Part shown: in pieces, positions 25,101-38,308 of the stretch
How the letters are laid out: each line of letters starts with the position of its first letter
Position numbering within the stretch: position 1 is the first letter of the stretch
NCBI GenBank assembly: GCA_013397075.1
Contig: VWZS01008822.1
Location: 310,001-374,000 of the forward strand
DNA: 64,000 nt
Direction of reading: 5' to 3'
Origin: Rhabdornis inornatus
Taxonomy: Eukaryota; Chordata; Aves; Passeriformes; Rhabdornithidae
Position numbers and translations under genes: made by a program
The notes under the pieces: generated by a model
The model's input: only the letters and a program-made list of their open reading frames with translations
Databases searched by the model: none
Told to the model about the DNA's origin: nothing

Positions 25101-28100
25101 ACAGGCTCATATAGATACAAGGCCAAATGACAGACCTCTCTTGCTGAAACTACTCTATTGCAACACAGTTTCATTTTAGTACTATGCACTGTTCTCTTTG
25201 AGGATTTTATCAAAGTAATGGTCAGATATGTCTGCTGATGGACTCATTGCTGATGTGTACAGTGCCTTATGTGCACAACACCTAATAAGGTACCTTTACA
25301 CAAAGTCCAGAATCTGTAGCAGCCTGTGTAGAAAAGTAGTAATGACGAGTGAGTGAAAGCACTGGAAAAGGTGAAGGGACTTTGTGCTTCCCTGAAGTTT
25401 GGACCACAAGAATGATAACAAGACACAGAACAGAGAGAAGCAGCAAGATAAACTTGTAGAAAGTCTTTGTTCCTTAGATTGGACTGATGCAAATGTAAAT
25501 GAAAACTTAGTCCCTGAAGAGATGAAACTGTGTGTGGTGTTAATAATTTTGATTCCAAGTTGAGTCCATCTTATTTCAGTCAAATTAGGGTTTTCATCAG
25601 TTTAGATGCTAGAATAAACTTGAAAATAGACAAAAAAAAGAGCAAAACTTTTCAGCTGAAGCTTTGCATAACAACAATATTGAAACTATATATACACAAG
25701 CACACTTAATTACAATTCCATACAGCAAAATACAATGACAACTTTACCTGTGCTTCATAGAGTATTTAAGCTTAAAACTTACAACTCAGAGTCCTTTCCT
25801 CTGTCTGGAACATGATGGAGGGTGTTTGGTGTGTGGAATCTTAAGCATAGCAAGGGAGACTATTTTATGATATACAAACTCCAAGAGACAGGAGAAACTA
25901 GGCAGAGAATGATGGTTCCCACTGAGACTGTTTCACTCTTTTTCTGGTTAAGTGGTACTAAAGATCTTTGTACCAGGATAAAAGACTGAGAAGAACTTAA
26001 TAACCTAATAAAATATCTAAATGAGAATTGATAGAGGTTTCATGACATTATGGGAAGTGAAGAGGGCCTTTCTTCTATGTTTTGGATCTAGTTCAAAACA
26101 CTGCACAGCCTTTCAAATGCGGTTGTATTCCTCTGCTGTGTTCCCCTCCAAACACAGAGTAAGTGAATAAATAGCAAAAAGAATGAAGAAAGCGAAAAAA
26201 GAAATACTCATTTAAATACTCCTTCTTTTGCTCTTTGAAGAGAAAAGGAACAGCATTTGTGAGGCATGAGGTACACACGGGAGCCACTGCTCCCGCAGCC
26301 ATTATAGGACAGAAGGATCCTCCAAAGACATAGACCTTGGCTCTAACAGACTCACCTGGGGGCTGGTGATGCCAGGAGTTGGGCTTGAGGAGGTGAAAGC
26401 AAGGCGGGCTGTAGGGGAGCCAGCAGCACACATGGGAGGGGGCATGAGCTGACATGATGCTCCAGTAAAAGGCAGGGTACTGTGCAAACAATATCCAGAT
26501 GAGGCATGAGAGGGACCACAATGGGACAGCACCTACAGCACTGAGTTTCTAGAAAAGAGGTGTTAGGACAGCTAAACTTTAACTGTGTAGTGCTGCTCAT
26601 GGCTGTTGGAATTGCCTCCACTCTGTGGCAATGCAATTGCCCTAGCATTGGGATCCCCCACAACCTGATGGCTCAAAGCAGAATCACTGCTCTGGAGAAA
26701 GATTGCAGGGACTCTCCAGGAGCTTTGTCCTGCTTCCTTGCTGTGCCCTGAAGATCTGCCAGGCATTGCTAGTGCTGGACCACAGCTCTGTTCCTTCCCC
26801 ATGCCTCCAGCTTGCACTGGTATCTCAGCAAAACTGTGGTCTTCCAGCTGCTCCGCACACGTCCTCAAAGAGCTCCAGGACCATGATCGAAGGGCAGCAT
26901 AATGGCCCAGACCACCATCTGCAAAATCAAATTCCTTCTGTGGCTTGAAGGCTCACTGCTTTCTCCTGTCCACCAGCACCCATGCCAGCAACTGTTCTCC
27001 TATGGGTGGGCTCAGAGAAGTCACTTTAACAGCACCCTTCTTCTCTTGTGTCTGTCTGGCCAGGACTGGTTTTAATCAGGGGGGAGAGAAAATGGCATTT
27101 AGATATGCAGATGAGTTGGCTTGGGGCTAGGATGTGCAGTACAACATGCTTAAGATAACTGTGGATGTAGTTCTTGGAAACTTACTCCTCCAGGGTTCAA
27201 TTAGCAAGGATGTCCCCGCTTCTCAAAAAGATGATGAGGGAAGTTGACAGACATAGTACAGCTTTAATCCAGACAGGGAAAATACTGTCTTTTAAATTAA
27301 TTTCATTGTTCCTGTCATTTACTGCAAAGATAGCAGCAATACTTAGAGTCCATTTAGTAACACTAAACCACTTAGCTTTTCTTTTCCATATATTTGTTTC
27401 AATATATAGGTTTTTGTCCTTCAAAATCCTTTTAACACTATCCAGGTTTCCAGGTCACTTGAAATCACTATATCTATTAATCTTCTACATTTTAATCCAC
27501 TTCTCACTAGTGGATGTAGTCGCCACAATTCAATAGTAGAATCAATCTCATGGGATAAATATTTGGTCCATCTTTAAGCAAGTAAAACAAGATTGTCCAC
27601 TTTAGCTGGAGAGTTTTTGGTCCTGCTTGTTCTGCTGGATACCTATATAAACTAAAGATCTCTGCTTTTTGAGCAGTGTGGCTGTTTCTTCTGAGGGTGC
27701 ACGTAAACAGTCTTGTTTCACCTCTGGTGACTGGGCCATGAGCAAAAGCTAAGGCAGCTGCTTCAGTTTTGACCAGAACTGCTAAGTCTTTTCCCACAGG
27801 AACACAAACCATGTCTATTCAGTGGGATAAATAACACTTTTTTGGTGGGCTAGATCAAAGACACTGTCAATAGGAGTCAGGTGAGACTTGAAATAGTTCA
27901 GAGGAGAATTTCTACATTTCAGCATCAGTGTTCTAAAATGGAATGTCAAATTCCTTCATGGAGTTACATTCCCAACAAGATTCACAAAATATTTAAGAGG
28001 TTAACTTTCACTGGTCTAGTACTGGTTGTTGGTTGTAGACACATAATGAGCTGAAAGGATGGTTACAGAAAACCAAAAGCAAACAACCAAATTTATGTGC

Positions 28101-28460
28101 AAGTGGGAAGCCTCTTAAACCAGACAGTGAGGCAACAAGAAATCCCCCAGTGAGGTTTTAAGGTGTTTGCTAACATCTGTACAAGCAAATCAACAATATT
28201 ACTCATCAGGGAGATCTACTGGACCTCCTCAAAGTTTATGCATTGTGTAGGTGTGGGTCTCCTCAATGGAAGCAATGGAAGCAATGGAAGATTCCTTGGA
28301 ACAGGAGCAGGTTTGAGCACTTGCCTTTGTGCCTCACACCAATCAGAGCAACTAAAAAACTCAGGCAGGGACTGGCATCTGAAGAAATATTTCCTCTTTT
28401 CTCTTGATCTACAGAGTGCTGGCATGGAGGTGGATCTGATCTTTTCTGTTAATGGCACCC
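22175..28460. other. Non-coding stretch, nothing firm
   Basis: Frames up to 142 codons (26093-26521, minus) without recognisable motifs. An A-run lies near 23488-23499. At 28265-28290 the 9-mer AATGGAAGC is repeated almost three times. No LINE hallmark appears until the CR1 that begins near 28465. Confidence 0.5.
28265..28290. repeat. Short tandem repeat, 9-bp unit, about 2.9 copies
   Basis: AATGGAAGC is repeated head to tail two full times, followed by AATGGAAG. It is a small slippage product just upstream of the CR1 copy. Confidence 0.85.
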
Positions 28461-28464
28461 TTAC

Positions 28465-28932
28465 TTGTATAAGCAATTGTGAGGCCAGCAGGACCAGGGA
28501 AATGAGCATTCCCCTGGCCCTGCTAAGGTAACATCTGAAATCCTGTGTTCAGTTTTGTGTCTCTCACTACAAGACAGAGCATGAGGTGCTGGAGCAAGTC
28601 CAGAGAAGCAAGGTGGAGGTCAATGTCTTCTTCCAGGTAACAAGTGGCAAGACAAGAAGAAATGGCTCAAACTGTACCAGATGATGTTTAAGTTGGATAT
28701 TAGGAACACCTTCTTAACTGAAAGGATTGTCAGGCATTGGAACAGAATGTCCAGGGAAGTGATGGAGTCACCATCCCTGGAGATATTTTAAAAATGTGTA
28801 GATGTGGTGCTTAGGGACATGATTTAGTAACTGTCTTGGCAGTGCTTGAATAACAGCTGGTCTTGATCTTAAAAGTCTTTTCCAACATCAATGATTCTAT
28901 GTTTCTATCGTTTATGTTTCTATCATCTATGT
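28465..28932 (+). mobile_element. CR1 LINE, 3' fragment with internal deletion
   Basis: This is the 3' end of a CR1 non-LTR retrotransposon. Translated pieces of the ORF2 C-terminus are visible: EASRTREMSIPLALLR near 28480-28530, matching the usual SVASRSREVIVPLYSALVR region, then a degenerate CVQFCVSHYKTEHEVLEQVQ. After GTCCAGAGAAGCAA (about 28610) the sequence jumps to GGTGGAGGTCAATGTCTTC. Consensus of roughly 150 bases in between, as I remember it, is missing. The 3' UTR follows (GGTAACAAGTGGCAAGACAA, GGATATTAGGAACACC, ATGTGGTGCTTAGGGACATG, TCTTTTCCAACATCAATG). The copy ends in CR1-type octamers, ATTCTATG and variants, to about 28931. It is 5'-truncated, frameshifted and dead. Confidence 0.92.
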
Positions 28933-28934
28933 TT

Positions 28935-31900
28935 TTACCCACACAGTGCCTTCTGTTAACTTGTTTTGCCCCTTTCCTGATGTAATTTGTCTTTTCTGGT
29001 GGTTCTAATGACCACAGGCATGTCCCCTGAGCACTGCAATATGCATCACCACACACAACATCATGAAGAATTTTTGCTTGCATACAAAATATCTCTAGCT
29101 AGACCTGCATCATAATATGAACATAGAGCTTGATGGCCTCAGAAAGTCAGAAAACATCAGGTTCAAATAACTGCCATGTTTGTGAGGCCAAAGTCTACAG
29201 CATCCATTCCTGCTCCTCTGTTGCCCTGGCTTCAAACCAGCACCCCTTGTTCGTGATTATACCACCCCAGCAAAACAAATGCAAAAAACCATTTCTATGC
29301 TGTGTTTGTAAGGAGGATGTAAATACACTGGGAACATCTTCAATGAGAAGAGAAAATGTGGGAGAGCATGGGCTTTCATGTGGCATCACACCAATTAAGG
29401 GATAAATGGATGCAGAGCAAATGGTATTGTGGGAAGCTGAGCTCTCAGCATATGCAAGTCCCTGGGATAATACATCATTCCTATGCTACGTGATCAGAAG
29501 GTGCTGCAGGGAGCCATGAGGTGTTTGACTGGGCAGTATTGATGGCTGTCTCACAAAATGGTCTTGGGTGTGAAGAGTTGGTGTCCCACAGAGCAGTGAA
29601 GGGAAGGCCGCCTCCATGAAGTACAGAGATTATGGAGGGAGAGAAATGTAAATACATTCCTGTGTATGGACTGAGTTGCTGATACTTATGAAAAACTGGA
29701 TGTGTGACTGCTGCCTTTAACTGAGGAAGGAGTATTTTACCTTACCTACTCTTCTTCAGATCAAATTTTCCATTCCCTTAAAATGCCAAGCCTCATTTTT
29801 CCTGTCTCTATGCTGTCATGGGGTGCATCTTTGGGGTGCATTCACACAGTGCCATACTGCCCTCACAGCCAGTTGCTTTGGTAAGGTAATGTAATTAACT
29901 TGTGTAGCTGGATTTTTCTGAGGGCTTGTTTGACCACAGCTACCTCTGCCTGATGCACCCCTATGCCAAATCCACACATAACAAAAGTCTGCGAGGGACC
30001 TACAGAAGCAAATTTCCACCTCTCCACAGACTTAATTTCTGATGCATTTTTGGCTTTGGCTTTATGAGTCCAAGTCCTTGTTTCTCACTTTGATGATTGT
30101 TTAATCAGATAGTTTAGGCTAAAATAAAGAATCTCAAAATGTCTCCTTAGGCAGCTCACATTTAATTGCAATCTGTCCATCTAAAACTTCTTCATGGTAA
30201 GAAATTACCCTGCACTGTTTAGGATATTATAAAATCTTAAATAAAAAACACACAGATGTTAGTTTAACATGAGAAGAGAAAGTCTAATGAACAGCTTCTA
30301 ATCCAAACAATCCTCTCACTTAATTTGCTGTTCATATATAAAGTTAGATATTCACATCAGTAACCCTTATGGGTAATATTAGAAAGATATTTGTAACCCA
30401 GGAAGTTCAAAATTCACTTTGAATTGAAAAGAAAAAGAACACCAAATAATTTAACAGAAAATATGTGACAACTCAAAGGTTTTTCACAGAAAAAAAATGG
30501 TGAAAATTTCAGAAATACAGAGATACCTTGGACTAGTCAAAACAAGAAGTGTGGCTGGTTCTGCCTAAAATGAAAATTCTTTGTAGTAAACTGCAGAGCA
30601 GCAGCATCCACTAGTACTTATTTCTAACTACACACGATGTGCTGAGAAAGACATAATTGCTAAATAGTTAAAGATTTTCTCATATACAGGAGTCTTGCAT
30701 AATTTCATATGTCCATTAATTTAGGCAAATATTTTTCTTTCCATTAAACAGGTGAATAAAAGCCTGCTGTTTGGTTTGTATTCTGTACTTATAGTGCATG
30801 TAGGTTAATGGATTTTTCACTTGACTTCGTGAGATTTCAGCACAGTTTATCAGTAAAAAAGGAGTTAAAATTCATGGTACATTAATTGCTCATAGACTCC
30901 AAAAATGGCATTGGTGCTGACATAAGAGAAATGTTGTACACACAACCTATGTCTTATATTTAAAACTGATAAACCTAAATAAACCCACAGGCATACACAC
31001 GTGCACACACACACAAATGCCTGCTGCTGCAAATTCAAACAAAAACTGCTTCTGTGTGCAGTTTCACTTCTCTGTGCAGCTGGAAGGATAAAGGCCAAAG
31101 CGTCACTGGAGACTGTCAGTCACTGAAACCTAACCCCCAGGGATTATAATTACCGAGACCCAACTGTTCAGCAAAGGGTACTAAAAGCAAAGGCTTCTGA
31201 ATAATGCCATCTTCCTAATTACCTAAGGGTTTCTATCTTCAACAGACTTGGCTGATCAATTCTCTTCTCAGAAACTCTAGACTAAGGTTCATGCCTTGCT
31301 AAGGGAACAGCTTGAAGGATCTGATCGCGTTTGCTTTCCTCGAGTCTATGCAGCGATGAAAGCTGTTCCTCATCCCAGTGACTCTGCCGGAGAACAGCAA
31401 AGACCCAGCTGGATGACACTACATATGTATAAGCATCTAAACATCACATATTCTTTCAAAATGTACCTATAAACCACCTCAGCCTCCAGTCTGCACATTT
31501 ATATGAAAATCTCATAAGAGTAAGCTTTTCTTTGAAATCTCTGTGAAGTCTGCTCCTTACCAGGCCAGAAGTTTTCCATGAACCACTTTGACTATTGTGC
31601 AAAAATATAGTCCATGGTCAAATCCTGTGGTATGTCTGAATTTTGGGAGCTCCTGCACCAGTACCTCCACATGTTTCATCAGTCTGTAGCCAGAAATGGG
31701 TTCCTTTGTCAGAAAATATGTGTGCTGTTATTTCCAGAGTCTGTCCCCTTTTCCTTTTTGCTATAAAAAGCAAGAACAGAAGGTCCTAAAATACTTTCTC
31801 TCTACCAGTGGTTTGTAATATTTTTAGTTCCCGTTCCCCTTTCTTCTCTGTGTGCATTCAGCCCTTCCTCTGCCTCTGGCATGTGCTCCCTGCTCTGGCC

Positions 31901-32025
31901 TACCCTGATGCTCTGTATCCCAGCCTCTGGTCACCTCCTCCAGATGTGACATGTAACCTGTCTCCTTCCCCTCAAAAAAACCTATGATCCGCACTCTGCA
32001 GCAAAGGCAGCCTTGCTCTGCTCTC
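28935..32025. other. Non-coding stretch
   Basis: No gene is recognised. A short CA repeat lies at about 30999-31014. The 30100-30480 block is AT-rich and CpG-poor, with composition like a conserved non-coding element but no distinctive motif. Frames are short. Confidence 0.5.
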
Positions 32026-32029
32026 ATTT

Positions 32030-32520
32030 CCTTCCCTTCTCCCCACCCCAGCCAAACCGCCTGGCGAGATCCCGATGGCAGCCCCGCTCTCTGCAGCTGC
32101 AGCCACCAGCCCTGCTGGCTCCTGCCCTCAGGGCTCCAGACGAAATGTCTGTCCTCACGGAGAAGCACAGGTCCCCGTGGCCGTGTCCCCAGGCCTGTCT
32201 GTGTGACAGATGCAACCCTGCAGGGGCACAGAGGAGGGCAGGGCGAGGAGGCAGCACCGCACCCACAGCACGGCCCGTGCCACCACCCCAGCACAGCCTC
32301 TGGCCCACGGCCACTCCATCCGCCTCCCCATCAACCTCTGTTCATCCACACCCTGTCCCTGTCCCTCAAGGCAAATCCTGCTGCCAGGGGAACCAGAACA
32401 CCTGAGGCACAGGGAGAAGGGAGATGCAAGGGCTGGCAGAGGCTCCAGGGCCCAAGTCCCCCTCCCTAGCTCCAAGATCTGCCCTCTGCCTCAGTGCCAT
32501 GCCTCTCCCCTTCATGCAAG
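32030..32520. other. GC- and CpG-richer patch with overlapping open frames
   Basis: CpG dinucleotides (CCGCCTGGCGAG, GACGAAATG, CACGGAG, GTGGCCGTG, GGGCGAGG and others) are far denser here than in the flanks, and GC content is clearly higher. Frames of 161 codons (31984-32469, +), 130 codons (32013-32405, +) and 156 codons (31824-32294, minus) overlap each other on both strands. That is what a stop-poor GC-rich segment gives without any coding. No TATA box, typical first exon or known protein was seen. It could be a small orphan CpG island or an old GC-rich repeat. Confidence 0.35.
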
Positions 32521-32524
32521 CCAT

Positions 32525-35500
32525 TCCCAGTGGCTGGATGGTTCCTAGTCAGAACTGCACCCCTACCTGCATGCCATTTTTTATTTGCTATTCAAAGCAT
32601 GTTAGCTTTGAATTCTTTATTCAAAGCATTCTTGCCTCTGCAGCTTGCCTGGGCAAGTGAAGCCATAGGAGCAGGCTCAAACATATCAGTCTTGATGCTA
32701 AGAGAGTTGTACTCTTTTAAAGAAGCTTATGCACTGATAGATCTCCAGAATGAAACCCTGCCTCATAATTAAAATTCATTGAATGTATTTATGTCAGTGT
32801 GCACCTCCAGACAGATAGGTTGATGCTCAGTGAATGCTTATGACTGTGTGTGCACTATACAGATGTTCAGTCGCTTTGACTCTTCGTGAGTTAAAGTCCA
32901 CTTTAATGGCAACCACAGGTTGGCCTGGCTCATAAGAGTGAGTCACATGCAATTTTTTGGCTGAAGGGATGGGATTTGATTGTGTTTCAGTGGAAAGACA
33001 GAAAAGCTCTGATTGTCTTCCTTTGAGCTAGATAAAAAGAAGAAATGAAAAAACGAATAGAGATTTTCTGTGCCATGGCTAATCATTTCAGAAAGATTTG
33101 TTTCTGATAAGTATCGTAAGTTCCATAAAACTAAAAGGTGTATGAGTTTGATTCAAACTTTTCTTAAAAATTGTCTCTGGTTTAAAAGAAAACACACATA
33201 ATTTCAACTGAAAAGAAGATTTTTCAGGCTTTTACAGGAACAAGAAAAGAAGAGGGTTTAAAAATGGAACTCCCAGAGCAACCTCAGCTAATGCGTTCTG
33301 TACCACAGCATGATAGAGGAAAACTGGTGTTCCACATACACCAAAAGCACATTTTTAACAAGCTGTTCTTTATTGTAGTGAATCACACTGTTTATATGTT
33401 TTTTTCTCTACAAACAATTTGTGTGCTTTAGACAGAGAAGGGAGGAACAAAGAAGTGAAAAAAAGGCAAAACAAAGCAACTTATAAATGAACTCAGATCC
33501 ATTCAACTGAGATAATCAACACATGCTGTACTTCAAAACTGTTGAAAAGGACTGCAGAACTACTTCATTAGACAGGCTGTTGTATAAAATCCAGACCAAC
33601 AGAGGCAAAATACCTTGTGAAACCATAGAAAATATCTATCAGCCGTTAGAGCTGGATTTCCTTCCCTGTAGCATATCCTGTTGAGAGTGGATAAAATGTA
33701 ACATTTGGGCTGGAATTGCTGAAGTCCATCAGCAAGGTAATCCGTTTCATCTTGCATCCTTCTCAATATTCCTTTTCCCCATCATGTGCTCTCATCCTTC
33801 CCACTACCCTGTTTAATTGGCATTTTTGATGCAGCACTGCAGATTCTGATTGTTTTCTCAAGACAATCACTGTTTTGGGCTTTAGGGAGCCCATGAGAAA
33901 GACAAAGAACATTAAATCCCACAGACGTCATCCTGAACCACTGCTGCATATTTCCCTCAGCAAGGAGGAGACTTCCCCCTGGCAAAGAAGAGAAGATCTC
34001 TAACCTTGAAAACTTGCTGAATCTGATGACCTGTGAAGGGTGGAGGTGATGGAGTTACATGGGTGTTTCTGCCTGGTGTTTCTCGGGTATCTTGTTCTTC
34101 TTTGGTTATTACTTATTTGACAGACTTTTCTGGAGACACAGTACCTTAGAAGACATGGATTCATTGACTCTGTGTTTGTCCACCAGCCACTCTCTACAGA
34201 AATGAAGAATCACAGGATGTTTTTAATGCTCCTCTGACCTGCTCTGATTACCTGGCAGAATTAGCTCAGAAGAAGGAGGATTTTTTTCCTCTAATCAGCA
34301 AGCTTGTTTGCAAGTGTCCATGGAGGCTGCACAAAACCCAAAGAGCTTATGAGCAAAAATGCAGTGGGGGCATGAGACGGGCTCCATCTCTGCATGGTTC
34401 CCTTGCCTCTGCTGGCACAAAGGCAGAAGAAACACCTGTGTCCCACTGCTTTAATAAACAACAGCTTGCAAGTGGTGTGGCAAGGGGATCCATGCATGAA
34501 TTTGGAAGCCACAAAGCAGTAATGAGCAAGAGCCATATGTCTTTCTGTGTGACAAATGAGAAGGTGTGGAAGGAACCATGACCTGCAGAGAACTGATTAA
34601 TACATGAGTGGTGCAAATTTTTTGTGGAACCCAGGGATACTGCCCTGCTAGTCAACCATAGAGGGGGACTGTGCTGTCCAGAGCTGTTATCAGATACAAA
34701 ATCCTACCAGGAAAACTACTCGGGTTTTATACATTACTTTAACTAGACAGGTATCTCTATGGTAGCTCAGTACTGTAAATGAAACTGCATTACAGTGAGT
34801 ATGGGAAGTAAAACTGCTACATGGCTATATGGTGTCATTTAGCTGCAGCCTTACAAAACACTGCTTTCAGGTCTGTGGCTCTGCTCTCCTGATGCAGTGT
34901 GGAAACCAGTTCTCAGCTGGTTTAATGAAAGAAGGTCAGAGTCTCCTTGTGAGGGTGAGCAATACAGCAGACCTATGTAGCTGACCATGCACACAATAAG
35001 GAGGGTGGAAACAAATGCTGGGGGTTCTTGAAAGGCTTTGGCTCACAGGTCTGACAACTTTTGAGCTCTGGGCATCCTTTTCCAGAGCATGAGGGTTAGG
35101 AACATGTTGGCAGCACAGAGTTCCCCTTGGTCAGCACTCTGTGCTGGAAATGTTCCATCCTTGTCGCAGTCAGTTATTTCAGACCCTAATCTTAACCCAG
35201 GACTTGGCGACCAAAAACTGCACAGTTCAGCTGCACACCATGTTCATTAGATAGGTCTCCATACCAGCACACAATGGGGAAAAGCTACAGGTGTACTTTG
35301 TGCCAGTGATCAAGCAGCACGAGGTGGGGGCTGGCTGTCCTGCAACATATGTTCAAAGAAGACTTTCCTTTATGTATATGTGTAAATATATATGTTTCAT
35401 CTTCTCTACAATGCATACTCCTTTGTCACAATCTTCTACCACACACCTACTTTACATGGTTTTAATTGGATAAATATCCATACATTTAGTACATAAAAAT

Positions 35501-37025
35501 GTTACGATCACAAACAATACCTTTATTCAGTTAGTGTCATATCACTGGACATTATATTTGGATATTGCCTCATCCATTCAGTTTTCTCCACTATGCTTTC
35601 AGTATCTTTTTCAGAACTCAGTTGAAGAAAGATGTAATTTTTCAGCTTGTTGGTCTATCATCACTTGCTTTTTCAGGCTTTCTAACATTGCTAATACTAC
35701 TGCAAGAGGTAAATGTCTCATTTCTCAGGTCTCAGTAGAAGTGCTTTCACCAGCTGGGGTGACTTCTCCAGATCACTTTCATCACTTCAAGACACAGTTG
35801 CTTGTGCAATGGTTAAAGACATCATGAGACCGCTTCATAAACAATCTGAGGATAAGATATAAATCTTCAATATGAACAAATCATCATGTAAATGATACTG
35901 GTAGATGATGCAAAAGAAGGTCATGAGAAACTGAATTGTCCAAGAAGGTGGAAGCTGAAAACTGATGAAACTCAAAGCTGATGAATACCCTTGTATATGT
36001 ATTTTTCTCATGCCATTTGCACCCAAAAAGTAGAAAGTAGGAAACTCACTGAACATTCCCAGATGGCAGAAAAGAGGATTTGGAAATACCTCAACAGTTC
36101 CTAAACATGATGAGAGGAGACTTGTTTTGGAGGCAGGATTAAGAGTAGAATTACAAAAAAAGGTCCAAATAGTGTTGCTATCTTGTCTGTGGAGTATTGA
36201 CATTTAGAAGTATCGACGTCAAACCTCTTCCTGACATTTGGGTACTTTCCCATTTCCCATCCACAGAAAACGCTGGTATATACATTTCATATATTTACTG
36301 ATAGGAAATGCAAGTGTGCACCAGCCCCTTGTCAGCCTGCCCTCAGGACTGAGTCTGCTGCCTGTGTCAGGCAGGCTAAGAATAACAGATGGGACTGGAG
36401 GATGGATACTTGCCAGCAATAGAAATCAAACTAGGAGCTGTGTTCCCATGTCTGGATGAAAGATCTAAACAGGCAGAACAGTTTATAAACCTGCAACTGG
36501 CAGACAACCTGCATTTCTCATGCAGCAACTTCCTCAAGCCCTGCCCATGTAGATTGGACTGTGACTGGAGAATGTGTGTGGGAACACGTGGACTGGATTC
36601 TAGGCTTGGTGAAAACATAGGGTCTTAAAATTAAAGAGAAAGTTCTTTAAAACATGTATTTTGTCCTTTTTGTTGGTGTCTCATCTGCTCTTTCTCATCT
36701 AGTCTGCATTCACTTTTCCATTTATCACACCCATGCTTATTTAACATACACACAGAAAGACAGAAATAAAATAAAATATTCTGAGATCACTATGCATGAA
36801 TGTTGTGTGTGTTAGATGTTTTTCCCAACCCTTTCTCTGGCTATTGAACTGTAACTTCCATGATTCAGGAGCTGTCAGATAATCTTGTACAAGGATTCAT
36901 CCATGGCTGGTCTTTAGACGCTGGCACGCTAAACATGAATAATGGTAATGATGATACATCCTGCACAGTGTCACACAATTAGCTTCTCTTTGGCCTGTAA
37001 CAAATCAATGCATCAAACCTGTGGC
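32525..37025. other. Non-coding stretch, nothing firm
   Basis: AT-rich unique sequence with short frames only. No retroelement hallmarks, no RNA gene and no notable tandem repeat were seen. Confidence 0.5.
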
Positions 37026-37030
37026 CTGGC

Positions 37031-37082
37031 CACTTAATCTAGAGGGTCCTTGGGCTCACTTATTCTAGAGGGTTCCTGGACT
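37031..37082. repeat. Diverged tandem duplication, 26-bp unit, two copies
   Basis: CACTTAATCTAGAGGGTCCT (and six more bases) at 37031-37056 is followed directly by CACTTATTCTAGAGGGTTCC (and six more) at 37057-37082. The two 26-mers agree at 22 positions. It is an old local duplication that has since diverged. Confidence 0.85.
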
Positions 37083-37552
37083 TGACATGTTCATGCAACA
37101 AAGTTTGAGCATCTCTGAGACTCACATACTCCAGAATCATCTTTCATCCCTAAGAAATGGCAGAAATGAAAAACAAAGCCAGATTTAATTACACCTTGGC
37201 AAATTTTGTGTTGGATTTTTGTTTTGGTTTGGGGTTTTGTTGTTATTTTTTCATAATGTGATGTGAAGTGCATCTTAGTTACGTGGCTCATTCTCCAGAG
37301 AATAAGAAGCAAATTTATGCCAAGTTTCCTGTTCAGAGACTTGGGCGAATGGGAATACTAAATATTTTGTCAGAAAAAGTGTAAACAGTATCCTATGGAG
37401 TAACAGGTATGCAGCTCATGTCAGGGTGCTACTGCAGCTTCTTAGGGTCCTGTAGAAACAAGTCACACCAGGGCACTGTTGGAAACACATGGTGGCTCTG
37501 TTTGCCTTTTCTGCCAGTTGTTTCTGCTCTACTATGGTTCTGGTGACTGTCC

Positions 37553-38119
37553 CTAAGGAGAAAACCATTCCCAAAGCAGAAGATTCGTAAAAATGAAAGT
37601 ATTTTCAGATGGGCCAAACCTCTCCTCCATCCTGATGTGCAGAAGAGCAGTGCATGCCCTCAGGTCCCATGCTCCCAGGCTATGGTGGACGGGAGGTGGC
37701 AAGGGGTTTTTGGGTGACCCATGATGTACAGAGGGGTGATAGTGCTGTGCTCCTCCAAACTTGTCCACGCACTGGGTAGGAGTCTCTGCCTGGGTGTTTT
37801 GAACACAACCAAGAGCAGTGGAGATCACTGAAGCCAGAGAGTCCCATGGCCCCTTCTGACCAGAAGACAGGTCACCCTGGCATTGTATTTTGCTGCTGCA
37901 CATGACATTTTGGACCCAGAAATGCATGTGTGAGGCAGGAACACCCTCAGAGACTGGAGGTGAAAGGCAACACTGGATAGATAACTCAAAGCAATTAGAC
38001 ACTGGGTGTTGAGATGGGCTCACATGTTTCCCTGTAGGGTAAGGCTGATGTTGGTAAGTGAAAATTAAATGTCTTTTGCTGATCTCCTCAGGGTGACAAT
38101 ACCTGTCAGATGTAGCCAT
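37553..38119 (-). other. Longest non-repetitive open frame, 188 codons, unassigned
   Basis: Begins with a true ATG (complement of CAT at 38117-38119) and reads MATSDRYCHPEEISKRHLIF, then stays open for 188 codons to a stop at 37553. I recognise no domain. There is no signal peptide, membrane segment or repeat. His, Ser, Pro and Cys are scattered through it. Length is the only argument for coding, and a frame this long can occur by chance in 64 kb, especially where GC is locally higher. No splice-site or promoter arrangement around it stands out. It could be a lineage-specific single-exon gene, a pseudogene, or most likely chance. Confidence 0.1.
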
Positions 38120-38264
38120 AAGTTGCTCTCAAATCTCTCTCACGTCCTTCAGCTCTTGAAAGTAATAGTTATCTTCAGCACCTCTGCACTGGTATACTGC
38201 CACTCAGCTGGGAGAGAACTGAAGCTGCCATCAACTCCTGCAAGATGGGACAGAGGAAGCAGAA

Positions 38265-38308
38265 ATAAAAAAAAAAACAAAAGGAAAAAAATAAAAGGAG
38301 GAGGAGGG
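38265..38308. repeat. A-rich low-complexity run
   Basis: A run of A with occasional C, G and T from about 38265 to 38300 passes into GGAGGAGGAGGG. It could be the remains of a poly(A) tail, but no retroposed body is recognisable upstream. Simple A-rich sequence is the safer reading. Confidence 0.7.

Noticed and set aside
28163..28531. 122-codon + strand frame
   Set aside because: Its end is the CR1 ORF2 remnant and the start is unrelated unique sequence, so it is not a gene.
31824..32469. Pair of long frames on opposite strands (156 and 161 codons)
   Set aside because: Antiparallel overlapping frames in a GC-rich patch are expected from low stop-codon frequency; no family is recognised.
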